Of a DNA stretch of 25,299 nucleotides, positions 7,926-16,890 are shown one piece after another (positions within the stretch are counted from its first letter, which is position 1; each line of letters starts with the position of its first letter). Source of the stretch: Chara braunii (Eukaryota; Streptophyta; Charophyceae; Charales; Characeae); assembly GCA_003427395.1 (NCBI GenBank), contig BFEA01000712.1, positions 656,270 through 681,568 on the forward strand. The letters are read 5' to 3'. Under the pieces are notes generated by a model. That model ran no database searches. It had not been told where the DNA came from and worked only from the letters and a program-made list of their open reading frames with translations. The translations under genes were made by a program, and so were the position numbers.

Positions 7926-8486
7926 TCAATATTCCGGAAACAACTCAGGGTTCTTTCGTAGAGTTTCAATGATAGGACTCAAAATAGGATCACTCTCATA
8001 GCCCTGGCGGATTTGTTCTTTCAGTTCATTTCCAATATTGAGATAGGAGACCATGGTTCCAAAGAAATCTGCACGCCTGGACAAAGCATCTGCAACCACG
8101 TTAGACTTACCTTTGATGGTTTTCACCTCAAAGTCAAATGTGTCAAGGAAAGCGGACCACCTTACCAACTTGTCGGAGAGTTTGGGCTGAGTCTTGATCC
8201 ACTTCAAAGTAGAGTGATGAGAGTAGATAATCAAATGCCTCCCTAACAAGTAGTGCTTCCAGGTATCTAGTGCATCAACTAACGCATACAATTCTCTTTC
8301 ATAGGTGGAGTTGGCCACTTTCTTCGACTGAAGTCTTCTGGACATAAACTCAACAGGTCTATATCCCTTACCGTCATTCTGCTGTAGCACAGCCCCAATC
8401 CCATACTGACTTGCATCAGTCGTAACGATGAAAGGAAGAGAAGGGTCAACAATCTTTAGGACAAGGTAGTGAGCCAGAGCATGCTT
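7926..8486 (-). pseudogene. RNase H domain of the chromovirus
   Basis: The frame is open from about 8486 to 7926. It begins with a KHAL-like stretch and LKIVDPSLPFIVTTDAS, continues through YGIGAVLQQ, FMSRRLQ, STYERELYALV, IIYSHHSTLKW and NVVADALSRR, and ends ELFPEY. These are the landmarks of the gypsy RNase H, which removes the RNA strand during reverse transcription. The first Asp (TTDAS), the Glu (YERE) and the last Asp (VADALSR) are in place. The third acidic residue, normally in a TDH or SDH motif, is His here (SHH), a GAT-to-CAT type change that should cripple catalysis. Confidence 0.85.
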
Positions 8487-8690
8487 TTACTTTCTAAATT
8501 ATCTCACAATATTTATCCCACAACCAAGGCTTTTCCTTTTTCAGTAATATTCTCATAAGAGCAGCTATCAAGGAGAAGTTTCTGACAAACTTCCTGTAGT
8601 AACTAGCTAGTCCTAGGAAAGATCTTGGTTCCGTTATAGGCTTAGGTTGTGGCCAATCTCTGATTGTTGTAATCTTATTTTCTTCAGGTC
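8487..8690 (-). pseudogene. Broken thumb/connection region of the reverse transcriptase
   Basis: Reading the minus strand just after the frame break at 8691 gives LRPEENKITTIRDWPQPK, then SFLGLASYYRKFVRNFS, the strongly conserved gypsy thumb motif (FLGL..YYR.F). A stop near 8488 and another frame change precede the RNase H frame. The segment links the palm domain to RNase H and confirms a single original polyprotein. Confidence 0.75.
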
Positions 8691-8906
8691 TTAGTCTCTG
8701 TTCACTATATGCCCTAAGTACAAGACTTCAGGCTCAACAAACTCAGACTTCTTCGGATTCAGTTTGAAAATGCCCTCGCGCAACTTCTGCAAGACCATCC
8801 GTAGGTGTTTCTCGTGATCTTCTAGTGTCTTACTATACACTAGAATGTCATCGAGGTAGACTACTGTGAATTGATCAAGCCATTGACGAAACAATTCATT
8901 TATTGA
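8691..8906 (-). pseudogene. Second half of the reverse transcriptase palm domain
   Basis: This piece begins within the target-site duplication (SINELF reading) and carries FRQWLDQFTVVYLDDILVYS. The YLDD box holds the two catalytic Asp residues of reverse transcriptase. Then come EDHEKHLRMVLQKLRE, LNPKKSEF and EVLYLGHIV. It ends at a stop caused by a frameshift, directly before the thumb motif. The upstream half of the same domain is 3.3 kb to the right (12247-12700) in the same codon phase relative to the duplicated site. Confidence 0.88.
8888..8906. repeat. Left copy of the 19-bp target-site duplication
   Basis: GAAACAATTCATTTATTGA matches 12247-12265 in 18 of 19 positions (T instead of C at the 14th base). 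Both copies lie inside reverse transcriptase coding sequence and read the same codons (SINELF or SMNELF on the minus strand). Confidence 0.9.
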
Positions 8907-8976
8907 TTTTTCATGGAATTTTTAGTATAGCTTGCTGAGACACAGAGAGAGAGGGAGCGAGAGAGTGAGAGAGCGA

Positions 8977-8978
<2 letters not shown>

Positions 8979-9049
<71 letters not shown>
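8979..9049. repeat. 71-base G homopolymer
   Basis: An unbroken run of G, preceded by GA-rich sequence and followed by a CpG-rich stretch (9050-9180). Runs this long are rare in plant DNA and difficult to sequence, so the exact length may be an assembly artefact. It can in principle form G-quadruplexes. It sits about 70 bp inside the left end of the retroposon insertion. Confidence 0.9.
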
Positions 9050-9052
<3 letters not shown>

Positions 9053-9200
9053 CGCGGCCGGGCGCGCTGCGCCCCACCCGCGCAGTCAGGCCGAGTGGCA
9101 CCGAGCGGCGAAGCGGCACGTAGTCGGACCGAGCGGTGCTGGACGGCAACAAGCGGCGGAGCAGCGCGATGCCAAGGGGAGTGGATTCGAGGTGGTGTGA
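9050..9200. other. GC-rich, CpG-rich segment near the retroposon 5' end
   Basis: The composition changes abruptly from AT-rich chromovirus to GC-rich sequence with repeated ACCGAGCGG-like words (for example near 9099 and 9129). It resembles a GC-rich 5' untranslated or promoter-like region at the start of a retroposon, but no coding start or promoter motif can be shown. Confidence 0.4.
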
Positions 9201-9734
9201 GGTGGCGGTTGAGAGGTTTTGGGTGAATGGTTGATGATGGGAAGGATGGTGATGAGGGTGATGCATCGTGCGTAGAGGATAAAGTTGCTATGAAGAGGCT
9301 TCTTGTGAAGGGCTGCGAAGGGTGTTATCATCAAAGCTACGAATTGCGGGGTGTTACGTGTCCAACGAAAGAATCAGGTGATGAAGGGCAACAAAGGGCA
9401 TGGAAGGTCTGTTCCCCCCGGACTACCAGTAAGGGGTCATCGGCAGGTTCGGTGTTTTTGTCTTGCTACGTGGCAAGTGAGGGGTAAAATGAATCCACGG
9501 TCCGTTAGTCCTTATTGTTTAATTTTTTTTTGATGGTTGAGAGAGTGGCCACGTGATGGCTGAGTTGCGTTCGGGCCGATAAGGGAGGGGGTGAAGGTTT
9601 GGGGGACACAAACACATCATGATGAGAGGTTGGTTTATATGCTTCGATCTATATAGTTTTATGGGATGCTTGTTGCTCTTCGTGGCTTGAGTAACCTCCG
9701 TTTTTTCGTTTTGATATCGTTTTTTAGGGAGGTA

Positions 9735-10145
9735 GCTTCAAGATAGTAACTCGATTTCGATTTTCAGATGATTGTAAATTCGAGTTTTGATTCTAATCTC
9801 TGGGTTTCGAATTTAATTTTTGAATCTTTTGGATTTCTCTATTTTGGATTTCTCATGACAGGTAGCTTTAGGCTTTCAATTCGAATTTGATTTGATGATC
9901 GTAAATCAGAGTTTTGTCTCTGATCTCGAATAATGCTTTCTAACTTTTTAGATTCTCAATGAACTCGTGAAGAATAATCCACGTACCTGATTCAAGATAG
10001 TGGGCTCATGAATGATCTCAAAACTTTTTGAATAATTCTCGATTTGTTCTTTTCATATTGACCATCGTAAATCAAAGCTTCGTCTCTGATCTCGAATAAT
10101 GATTTCTGACCTTTTAGATTTCCAGTGGTCTCGTGAATTTGCTGT
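9735..10145. repeat. Three diverged copies of a CGTAAATCRRAG...CTCTGATCTCGAATAATG motif
   Basis: Copies begin near 9766, 9897 and 10065. The last two are clearest, sharing ATCGTAAATC, GTCTCTGATCTCGAATAATG, and TTTTTAGAT or CTTTTAGAT followed by CTCGTGAA. The first copy is more diverged (GATTGTAAATTCGAG). The spacing is not constant (about 130 and 170 bp), so this is an old, indel-modified tandem duplication in a T-rich non-coding segment of the retroposon. Confidence 0.6.
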
Positions 10146-10762
10146 TTTTTTCTTGATGTTTCGACTCGCCTGAGAGTGGAATTCTTAATTTATCGTGCTT
10201 CCCTATTTTAGTAAGCTCAAGTTTGTGTTCTTCTACCTTATATTAGTATGTGCTCTTATATCTTGAATTCGATATCTGATTCGATATTAGAGTTTATCTG
10301 TTTGGGGGATCTTCAAAAAGTAGGTCATAACTGATTCTCAGGCTGCGATACCGTAGGATTTGGGCTCATAGGTGCTGATTGAACTCGCTCCTTCAGGGTT
10401 GAGCCCTACATTGTGAGGGTTATGCAAGGTGGGAGGTGTGATCCTTGAGAGGGTAGGGGTGGTTTGTGGGTTTGTTCTCTTTTGGGCCAGGCTGATTTGG
10501 GTTGGATCAACTAAGGCTGTCGGGAGAGAGGACAAAGGGTCGATGCTGGCTTCAGCAAGGTGAGAGGTTGCGAGGTGAGGGGGGTGGGACATGAGGGAAG
10601 GGTGATCTTCGGCTCTACCAGGGCATACTCTAGGAGGTATTGTATGCTGCTGAGGGAGTAGGAGGGATTTAGGGGGGGCTCCTGAGTTGTTTTTTGAATT
10701 TTATCCAATTATAAAGTTTGTCATAGTAGTTTCCTAAGTAGCTCCAATTTTTCTTAGTCTTA

Positions 10763-10899
10763 GCCGGGTAATGGCCCCGGTATCTCAAAATTTCAAAATT
10801 CAATGTAAATCTCCATATGGGACGCTGGGCCCGGTTCCCAGCACGTGCTACTCCCCACGAATAGATTGGAGCCTTGTTCCCATTAAAAAAAAAAAAAAA
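10763..10899 (+). repeat. Retroposon tail module, copy A, with A15 run
   Basis: It runs from GCCGGGTAATGGCCCCGG through TATCTCAAAA, CCATATGGGACGCTGGGC, GGTTCCCAGCACGTGCT and CTCCCCACGAATAGA to an A15 run at 10885-10899. The GCTGGG..CCCAGC part can form a hairpin. The same module recurs at 11402-11537 and 12103-12246, each time ending in an A-run. It is therefore the 3' tail of a poly(A) retroposon family, probably the part recognised by the partner LINE reverse transcriptase. Confidence 0.85.
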
Positions 10900-11401
10900 G
10901 TTATCATTCTTCGTCCGGTGGTTTGTTTTACGGGTGGCTTTGAGAATGCTTTAGGATTTTGGGGACTTCTAGCAACTCGTTTTAGGCTGTTTGATATTGG
11001 TAGATTCATGGATTTGCGGTTGTTCGATTCCAGAACGACGCTGGTCGGTGCTGGGGTGTTGCCCTGTAACCTGCTGATTGCAGGAGTGTGAGGCTTGGTA
11101 GAGAGATCTGGGGATGCTTTGGGGTGGGCATTCTAAGGGGCAACCAAGGGTCTCCGTTGGGACAACGCTGGCCGAAGTTGGGGCGAGTCGTGTTGCTCTG
11201 TAACCTGGTCGGGTGGGGGTGTGAGGCCTGGGAGAGCTCGGTAGGGAATAAGATAGGGTTGGACAGTTTTAGAGAGTATTGTTTGGGAGTCTAGGGGTTC
11301 TGAGCATTCGAAAAGAGGTCAGTAGTCATTCATAGTTTTGCACTCTCTTCTTTGATTCTCTTGAATTTCTTCAATAGTTCTCAGATTGATTCTCAGTCGA
11401 A
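10900..11401 (+). repeat. Retroposon body, copy B (related to 11564-12102)
   Basis: It shares with copy C, in order: TTTGGGGACTTCTAGCAACT, TGTTCGATTCCAGAACGACG, CGGTGCTGGGGTGTTGCC, TGTAACCTGCTGAT with GCAGGAGTGTGAGGC, GGGGATGCTTTGGGGTGGGC, a second TGTAACC...GTGTGAGGCCTGG block, and TTCTGAGCATT. The body also has an internal duplication of about 130 bp (the ACGCTGG...TGTAACCTG...GTGTGAGGC block occurs twice). It is GT-rich and non-coding. Confidence 0.75.
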
Positions 11402-11537
11402 GCCGGGTAATGGCCCCAGTATCTCAAATGACTTGTGTAACTCTATATGGGACGTTGGGCCTGGTTCCCTGCACGTGCTGCTCCCCACAAATAGACTGGA
11501 GCGCTGGTTGTCCCAAAAAAAAAAAAAAAAAAAAAAA
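11402..11537 (+). repeat. Retroposon tail module, copy B, with A23 run
   Basis: It matches copies A and C from GCCGGGTAATGGCCCC through ATATGGGACGTTGGGC and CACGTGCTGCTCCCCACAA to a pure A23 run (11515-11537). Directly after the A-run comes GTCGGGTAAGGGCCCGGTAT, a restart of the first 25 or so bases of the tail module (11538-11563). Confidence 0.85.
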
Positions 11538-12102
11538 GTCGGGTAAGGGCCCGGTATCTCAAGGATCTTTCCATAAATTTCTCATTTTCAATATGAAAAA
11601 AAGATCCAAGGTTTGGTTGGTTGTTCATGGTTGCCAAAGGGGTTCAATGATTTAGGATTCTGGGGACTCCTAGCAACTCATCTTAGATGGCTCCATTGCT
11701 GATATACTCAGTGATCTGCAGCTGTTCGATGCCAGAACGACGATGGTCGGTGTTGGGGTGTTGCCTTGTAACCTGCTGATGCAGGAGTGTGAGGCCTGGT
11801 AGAGAGATTTGGGGATGCTTTGGGGTGGGCATCCCAAGGGACAACCAAGGGTTGCTGCTGGGACGGCGCTGGTCGGAGCTGGGGTGAGTCGTGTTGCCCT
11901 GTAACCCAACAGGGTGGGAGTGTGAGGCCTGGAAGAGCCTGGCAGGGAGTAAGACAGTGCTGGAGAGTTTTAGAAGGGTTCCTAGGGATCCATAAGGTTT
12001 TGAGCATTTGTAGGACCTCTGTGGTGGTGTGTTTTGTTGTGGCCAGACCTTTGTTCTGAAGTTTGTCGTAGTAATTTTCCGAGTCGTTCATTACTAGCCA
12101 AA
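11538..12102 (+). repeat. Retroposon body, copy C, opening with a fragment of the tail module
   Basis: It opens with a 26-bp fragment of the tail module, then a body related to copy B with the same order of landmarks (GGGGACTCCTAGCAACTC, CCAGAACGACG, TTGCCTTGTAACCTGCTGAT, GATGCTTTGGGGTGGGCAT, TTTTGAGCATT). It then has AAGTTTGTCGTAGTAA, which also precedes tail A (near 10711) but not tail B. Copies A, B and C are thus mosaic. No coding potential is evident. Confidence 0.75.
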
Positions 12103-12246
12103 GTCGGGTTATGGCCCCGGTATCTCAAACTTTCACAATTCTATGTAAATTTCCATATGGGACGCTGGGCCCGGTTCCTAGCACGTGCTGCTCCCCACGA
12201 AGATTGAAGCCTTGTCTTTACAAAAAAAGAAAAAAAGAAAAAAAAG
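12103..12246 (+). repeat. Retroposon tail module, copy C, with terminal A-rich tail
   Basis: It is the best match to copy A (TATGGCCCCGGTATCTCAAA, CATATGGGACGCTGGGCCC, CACGTGCTGCTCCCCACGA), ending in an A-rich tail with scattered G (12222-12246). It directly abuts the right target-site duplication at 12247, so this tail marks the end at which the insertion was primed. Confidence 0.88.
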
Positions 12247-12265
12247 GAAACAATTCATTCATTGA
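12247..12265. repeat. Right copy of the 19-bp target-site duplication
   Basis: GAAACAATTCATTCATTGA is the partner of 8888-8906. On its right the chromovirus reverse transcriptase reading continues without change of phase. Confidence 0.9.
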
Positions 12266-12700
12266 CCTTTGGAAGGTCGCAGGCGCGTTGGTCAAACTAC
12301 AAGGCATAACCACGAACTCATAGTGACCATACCTGGCTTGGAATGCCGTCTTGTGTTGATCCTCAGGAACAACCTCGATCTGGTGGTACCCTAACTTGAG
12401 ATCAATCTTGCGCGAGTACCTGCATCCCTGCAACTGATCCAATAAATCGTCAATGCGTGGAAGAGGCTCCGCGTTTTTTACAGTGACGGAGTTCAGCCCA
12501 CGATAATCTATGCATAGACGAAGTTCACCTTCCTTTTTGGGTATGAATAAAACACGCGCACCGTAAGGAGATGAGCTAGGGCGAATCCATCCTTTGTCAA
12601 TAAATTCTTGCAGCTGCTTGCACAGTTCCTCAAGTTCCCTAGGAGACATTCGGTAAATGGGACCCTTGGGAATCTTGCTTCCAGGAATGATCTGGTGTGC
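12247..12700 (-). pseudogene. First half of the reverse transcriptase domain of the chromovirus
   Basis: Motifs in order: [97 protein letters not shown] and TNAPATFQ. The IDL motif carries the first catalytic Asp, and the LCIDYRGLN and TNAPATFQ motifs are diagnostic of Ty3/gypsy. The usual FGL before TNAP is CSL here, a further sign of decay. The domain runs into the target-site duplication and then into the A-tail of the nested retroposon. Its other half, with the YLDD box, lies at 8691-8906. Upstream, a 2-bp duplication (TGTG on the plus strand near 12695-12698) breaks the frame with the protease part. Confidence 0.9.
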
Positions 12701-13434
12701 TTGATAGCACGCTCAGTAATTCCCGCCGGCTCAGTCTGCAAGTCCTTGTACTCATCAAGAAGTTTTTCGATAGAGGGTGGATAGGATGAGGAACACTCAC
12801 CTACTCGTTTGACAAGTACCATCATCACCTCCTGATCCAACTTCTTTTTTACTACTATTGAACGAAAAGTTGGATAACTCATACAACAGAAAGACAGAGT
12901 AGAGTGAGAGTCAAACCTATGATATAACTTTATAGTGCGTAATTCAGACTTTTCATCCTTGAGTTCGACAATTTTTTCTTTGAACCTAACCTCTGGGTCG
13001 GCCTCCTCGTGCCAATCCATTCCGAATATTATGTCAAATGGCAGGTTCATTTTTATTAGGAAGGATATCTCATGTAAGATCTTCTTACCTTCCTTAGTCC
13101 TGAAATAGCATTTAACACGATCGACGTATTGAGAGACAGTGATCATGCTCTTGTCAGCAAGTATAGACGTAATGGGTCGAGGTAAGTCTTTTACCTTCAC
13201 TCTCTTATGCAATTTACGAATTGCCTTCTCTGAGATATAAGACCGCGTCGATCTTGGATCTAAGAGGGCACCTATTCGCCTGTGCACAATCTCAAGAACC
13301 GTGATCATCAGCTCACCCTTAGACTTAGTTTTCTTCGCCCACGAACTCCGTAGTGTTATGAGTTCATTGTCGAGCTCGTCAAGGGAATCGTCCAGTGAGA
13401 CAGAGCAAAGAAGAGTATCAGGTGCTCTGGACAA
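12701..13434 (-). pseudogene. Aspartic protease (retropepsin) and linker of the chromovirus
   Basis: The frame is open over about 240 residues. At about residues 55-72 it has GALLDPRSTRSYISEKAI, the retropepsin active site, normally D-S/T-G-A/S-T. The Asp and the trailing ST are kept, but the invariant Gly is Arg (GGA-to-AGA type change), so the protease should be inactive. Further on, LPFDIIFGMDWHEEADP matches the gypsy protease flap/ILGMDWL region. The C-terminal part has PPSIEKLLDEYKDLQTEPAGI, the usual lead-in to reverse transcriptase, after which a 2-bp shift breaks the frame. The product would have cut the Gag-Pol polyprotein. Confidence 0.82.
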
Positions 13435-13890
13435 TGGGCGGAAGAAGAGCCATCCTCTGCCTTAAGAGTTGAAAGGTTAGAAGGGGTTGTAGGCGCTTTA
13501 CCTTTATCTTCACTTGAACCCTTCGACACGGTAGGAGCAAATGCTACTCCTATTGGCTGCTCACTTTTGGGTTATGAATGAGTGGGCACCAGGCTATCAC
13601 GTGCCCCACGGTGCCACACTTGAGGCATTGACGGTTGTCCATTTTGGACTGCCAATCCTCACGAGTTATATTCATCTTTTCCCAAGGCTTCCCGAATGCT
13701 ATGCCGGGGTGCTCAGCGAACGAGCGTGGCCTCCTCGTCTTCTTCCACTGACTCTGGCCTCGCCCTTGTTGGCCATGACAGAAGTGACGTCACCCTTCCT
13801 GGACTCACTGCTACCGGTACCACCTCCTCCCTCAGGTTCTTCGAGTGGTAATTTCTCCACGGTGTCATCATCGAAAACTACGAGCATATG
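13435..13890 (-). pseudogene. C-terminal gag remnant with CCHC zinc knuckle
   Basis: A CCHC knuckle, CLKCGTVGHVIAWC (C-x2-C-x4-H-x4-C), is read on the minus strand at 13586-13627. Further upstream in the gene is an Asp/Glu- and Gly-rich stretch (DDDTVEKLPLEEPEGGGG) and a basic stretch (GRRRGG) at 13699-13887, in another frame, so at least one frameshift lies between. The knuckle binds the element's RNA during packaging. The capsid-like N-terminal part of gag and the 5' LTR are missing: beyond about 13890 the sequence changes to unrelated GC-rich DNA. Confidence 0.7.
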
Positions 13891-13928
13891 ATCCTAGCGC
13901 TTTTGTCGCCAAAGGAGCCGTTGTCATA

Positions 13929-13954
13929 CCAAATACCCTTACATGGGTATTTGG
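13929..13954. repeat. Perfect 10-bp-stem hairpin at the gag breakpoint
   Basis: CCAAATACCC, loop TTACAT, then GGGTATTTGG. It lies about 40 bp beyond the point where gag similarity ends, so it may mark or have promoted the breakpoint. Confidence 0.85.
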
Positions 13955-14086
13955 CGTGTTTTCTGCAAATCACACCAGTGTGGCCTCGTCCGCTTGACGG
14001 CGCACGAGCGGGAGGTAGTTTAGGTCCTCGCCCGGGTGAGCGACACGCGTTGGGTTTTGACAGCGAGGTGCAATCATGCGCAACCT

Positions 14087-14156
14087 AGGTGTGCGCGGTG
14101 TCACGGGCCTGCGGAACGCGCAGGTGTGCGCGACGTCACAGCCTAGCGGGATGCGC
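14087..14156. repeat. CpG-rich 35-bp tandem duplication
   Basis: Copies 14087-14121 and 14122-14156 both begin AGGTGTGCGCG and share GTCAC and GCGG.A.GCGC. They are about 80 percent identical. The strong CpG content contrasts with the AT-rich DNA nearby. Confidence 0.75.
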
Positions 14157-14432
14157 AGCCCGTCATCCCTTTACCCTTTTATGTCTTCACATTTACTTTT
14201 AGGTTTATTATTATTTTTCCTACTTCTAAATTTTGCTAAGTGTTTTTGATTCGATGATCGATTTCGAGGCCGACGCTGGGACCGACGAGCCTGGCTCAGT
14301 TGTTATGTCGCACGACACGGGTGGCCGTCACAGCAGTCAAGGACCTTGACCACACGCCTCTTTCTGCGGGCCCGTTCGGGTTCCTGCGTATTGGGGATGC
14401 TGGCAAATTTTTTCCATCCCACCCGCGTTGAA

Positions 14433-14455
14433 GCACGGACCGAAGAAGTCCGTGC
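14433..14455. repeat. Perfect 8-bp-stem hairpin
   Basis: GCACGGAC, loop CGAAGAA, then GTCCGTGC. No T-tract follows, and it is isolated from any gene, so it is not a bacterial-type terminator. Confidence 0.8.
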
Positions 14456-14900
14456 GTGGAAGTGGTGGGATCCGTGGTCGTGGTTTCCCTCGCTTCCCAA
14501 TTGGGGAGCGCCGATAGCCTAAAAGTGGAAGGGAATTGGAGAACATTCTGAGCAGGTATGTGGGACTGCAGCACGCGGGTGGCGGGGGTCGCTGCGGGTG
14601 CACCGTCCGCCGACCGTGATTTGTTGTGAGAGGTTTTGAGTGTGCAGATGCCCGCTAGGACCCACGAGGGGGCGCCGAGCGGCGGCGGTGGCAGTATTGG
14701 CTGCAGTGGCCGTTCCCACGGAACCCGCCCCACTTTGATTTCCAAAGTGCTCATTTGAATATTTGCTACTATCACCAAGATCTACACCGGGGCCCCGCTT
14801 CAACCGTGCTTGTGCTGCAGGCTTCACAACGGGCCCAACACCCACTTCCCCATCGTTGTGGCGACTATAGGTCACAAGTATGGGGACTATTCAACTTCGT

Positions 14901-16890
14901 AACATATTGGTTCGGCCGAAGAGTTGTAACGCACTCGTCTTCTCTTCCCTCTCTCTCACTCTTGAGTCGTCCCTTACACCTCGGTCGGAAACTCGGCAAT
15001 ACCTGATTAGTCAAGATTAAACGGAAGGAGTTCAATGCCACGGTTTGATGGCCTTTTAAGATCGTTGTTGCAGGTACTTCGATCGACTGTGAAGAAACGA
15101 TGAGCGTGGCCTCACGACTGAGATTGAACGTGACCAGGGCGCGGAGGCGACCAAGTCAAACATCACTACTCAAGCGAGCTGGCTCTAACCGTGGGCACAA
15201 CTATGAAACCTCAGTAGCAGCCAGGCGTGGCCTCGAAGATATTGATTTCTGCGAACTTCGTACCACGGTTCACCACTGTGCCAAAGCCACAGGAGTACAG
15301 CCAGATGCACCCCCACGTCGCCTGGACTGTTGCAGATGGTTAAGCGCCGAGAAGTTCTGATCAGGAGAAGGGCCGTAATGACGAGCAGCCAAAGCAGCTA
15401 TCCCTTCGAGGAGGCCGACGACCAACCAACGAAGGGAAGACCACTACGAACGACCTGCAGCGTGCAGCACAGTGTGAAAAAACAGGATGGCCACGATCGC
15501 CCTCTCAGAGCCGACCACTTTACGACCGCGATGGCCTCTTATCATAATGTTGAGGCGAGGCGCATGATGGTCGTGGCGGTCACGAATACAGTCACGGCCA
15601 CAATTTGACACAGCTTTGGTCGTACCAATAGCGGGCGTGCAGATATAAGCTTCTCCAAATGTATAAATGAGGGTGAATCCACCTCTGGATTTCGGCTGGG
15701 TGCATTCGCACCTTACTGACTCGCACTCCCAGCCCGCACGCTGCTCCAAGCACTTACACCAAAAAAATCTATCATCCCACTTTCGAATCCGACGTTGCCA
15801 TCGCACTTTTGATGGCAGGAAACCCCACTTCAACCTCTTGGACCGCTAACCCCCACCCACAAACGGGCAAGAACGTCTTCCTCCACTCTCCTCCTCCATA
15901 GCCTTAGCGCAACCCTTTTTCTACTAATCTCTCTCTACACTATTTCTCATCCTAATCTAACTGTGCCATCCAACTCGCAATGGCTTAAAACCCCGTGCAA
16001 CTTCTTCCCCTCTCACACGCACCTGGTTTGTTCCCGCCCAGATCCGCTTCTTTCTCTAACGGTCAGCTTGGTACGCCGTTGCGACCTCGAAACTCTGTGT
16101 GGCTCGATAGCTTCTCATGGAGTAATAGCGCACCGACTCACAGAGCGTATGCGCACAAAACTGACAGCGTTACCGCGATCAACAACAAAAACAAAATGAG
16201 GGAATCGCCCTCAACATATACCCACTCCTCCTCGCGCAAGGCCGGCCGGTCCCCACTATAACGCTCTTATCTTCAACGCATGTCCCGAAGGACTCCAGCC
16301 GGGGCAATGCCCCGTGGTACCACCAAGCTCAGGTGGCTCCTACGCCGACCTACTAATGACGAACCACGGCCTGTCTTCCAATCAGTCGCAGACGTACCCA
16401 CCGTGTCACGCTCATGGACCCTCGGCCCAAAATAAAAGATTAAAAATAAAAATCAATAAAAAGTTTGAAACGAACGTGCCCACGTCTGGATACCCCCAGC
16501 AAAACTAAGGGGGATAGTCCCGCGGGACCCTCAACCCCTCAGCTCCTTCAATACTCCGTCGCTCCCATGCTGTAGCCTGCTGGTCTTGATCCCCGCACCT
16601 TCGCTGTAACAATCCAGCGTCGTAACCTATAGGGATTAAAATTGAACCTAGCATGCGCGAAAACCCCTATAAGGTGGTACGGCCTAATGCTTTGGACCGA
16701 GGAAATGCCTTGGACCTCACCTCTACCTTTAATGAGACGTGCGGCCGCCAGAGCATCTATGCCAGCCTACGTAAACTGTGTCGTGGCCGCCCCACACACC
16801 ATCCTACATACCAGACCTGCCGCCGGTCAAACGCGGCGAACAAGGATCATCCTGCTAATCCTTAGTTTAAATGGTAACAGAAATTAGGTT
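14901..16890. other. Unassigned stretch, no supported gene
   Basis: Several open frames of 60-130 codons occur on both strands (for example 15100-15360, 15330-15608 and 16642-16887). None has a recognisable domain, they do not join into a longer reading, and start or splice signals are not convincing. The DNA is of mixed composition with a C-rich bias. A perfect 12-bp palindrome, GTCCCGCGGGAC, lies at 16517-16528. A relic of an unknown element is possible. Confidence 0.4.

Larger units (their letters stand above)
8907..12246 (+). mobile_element. 3.34-kb non-coding poly(A) retroposon inserted in the chromovirus
   Basis: The insertion is flanked by a 19-bp target-site duplication and ends on the plus strand in an A-rich tail (12222-12246). 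Long duplications plus a terminal poly(A) are the hallmark of target-primed reverse transcription by LINE-type machinery. It has no open frame longer than about 130 codons and no endonuclease or reverse transcriptase motif, so it must have moved in trans. Its left part has a G-homopolymer (8979-9049), then a GC-rich stretch, then T-rich DNA. Its right part holds three related modules, each ending in an A-run (10885-10899, 11515-11537, 12222-12246). Age: one mismatch in 19 between the duplications suggests a fairly recent insertion. Confidence 0.85.
6670..13890 (-). mobile_element. Decayed Ty3/gypsy chromovirus, interrupted by a nested retroposon
   Basis: Read on the minus strand from right to left, the order is gag zinc knuckle, protease, reverse transcriptase, RNase H, integrase, chromodomain. 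Integrase after RNase H is the Ty3/gypsy order, and the C-terminal chromodomain-like segment places it among chromoviruses. Without the nested insertion (8907-12246) the coding part is about 3.9 kb. It is broken by at least two frameshifts (near 12695 and near 8691), several stops (near 8488, in 7714-7925 and at 7078) and loss of most of gag at about 13890. It cannot be autonomous. No pair of LTRs could be identified. Confidence 0.88.
13891..14900. other. Unassigned GC-rich stretch
   Basis: No gene is supported. Three overlapping minus-strand frames of 88-160 codons (14296-14875) are Pro/Arg/Thr-rich, lack any motif I know, and overlap each other, which is typical of GC-rich DNA with few stops. 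The region holds the hairpin at 13929-13954, a CpG-rich 35-bp duplication (14087-14156), and a perfect 8-bp-stem hairpin at 14433-14455. Confidence 0.5.

Noticed and set aside
8922-9266. Open frames with long Gly or Pro runs
   Set aside because: They are direct translations of the 71-base G homopolymer.
14433-14455. Rho-independent terminator
   Set aside because: No T-tract follows the stem, and the context is eukaryotic repeat DNA.
14296-14875. Overlapping minus-strand frames of 88-160 codons
   Set aside because: They overlap each other in different frames within GC-rich DNA, share no recognisable domain and have no gene context.
15100-15608. Two adjoining plus-strand frames considered as one broken gene
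   Set aside because: They overlap by 31 bases in different frames, no domain is recognised in either, and joining them is not supported by homology.
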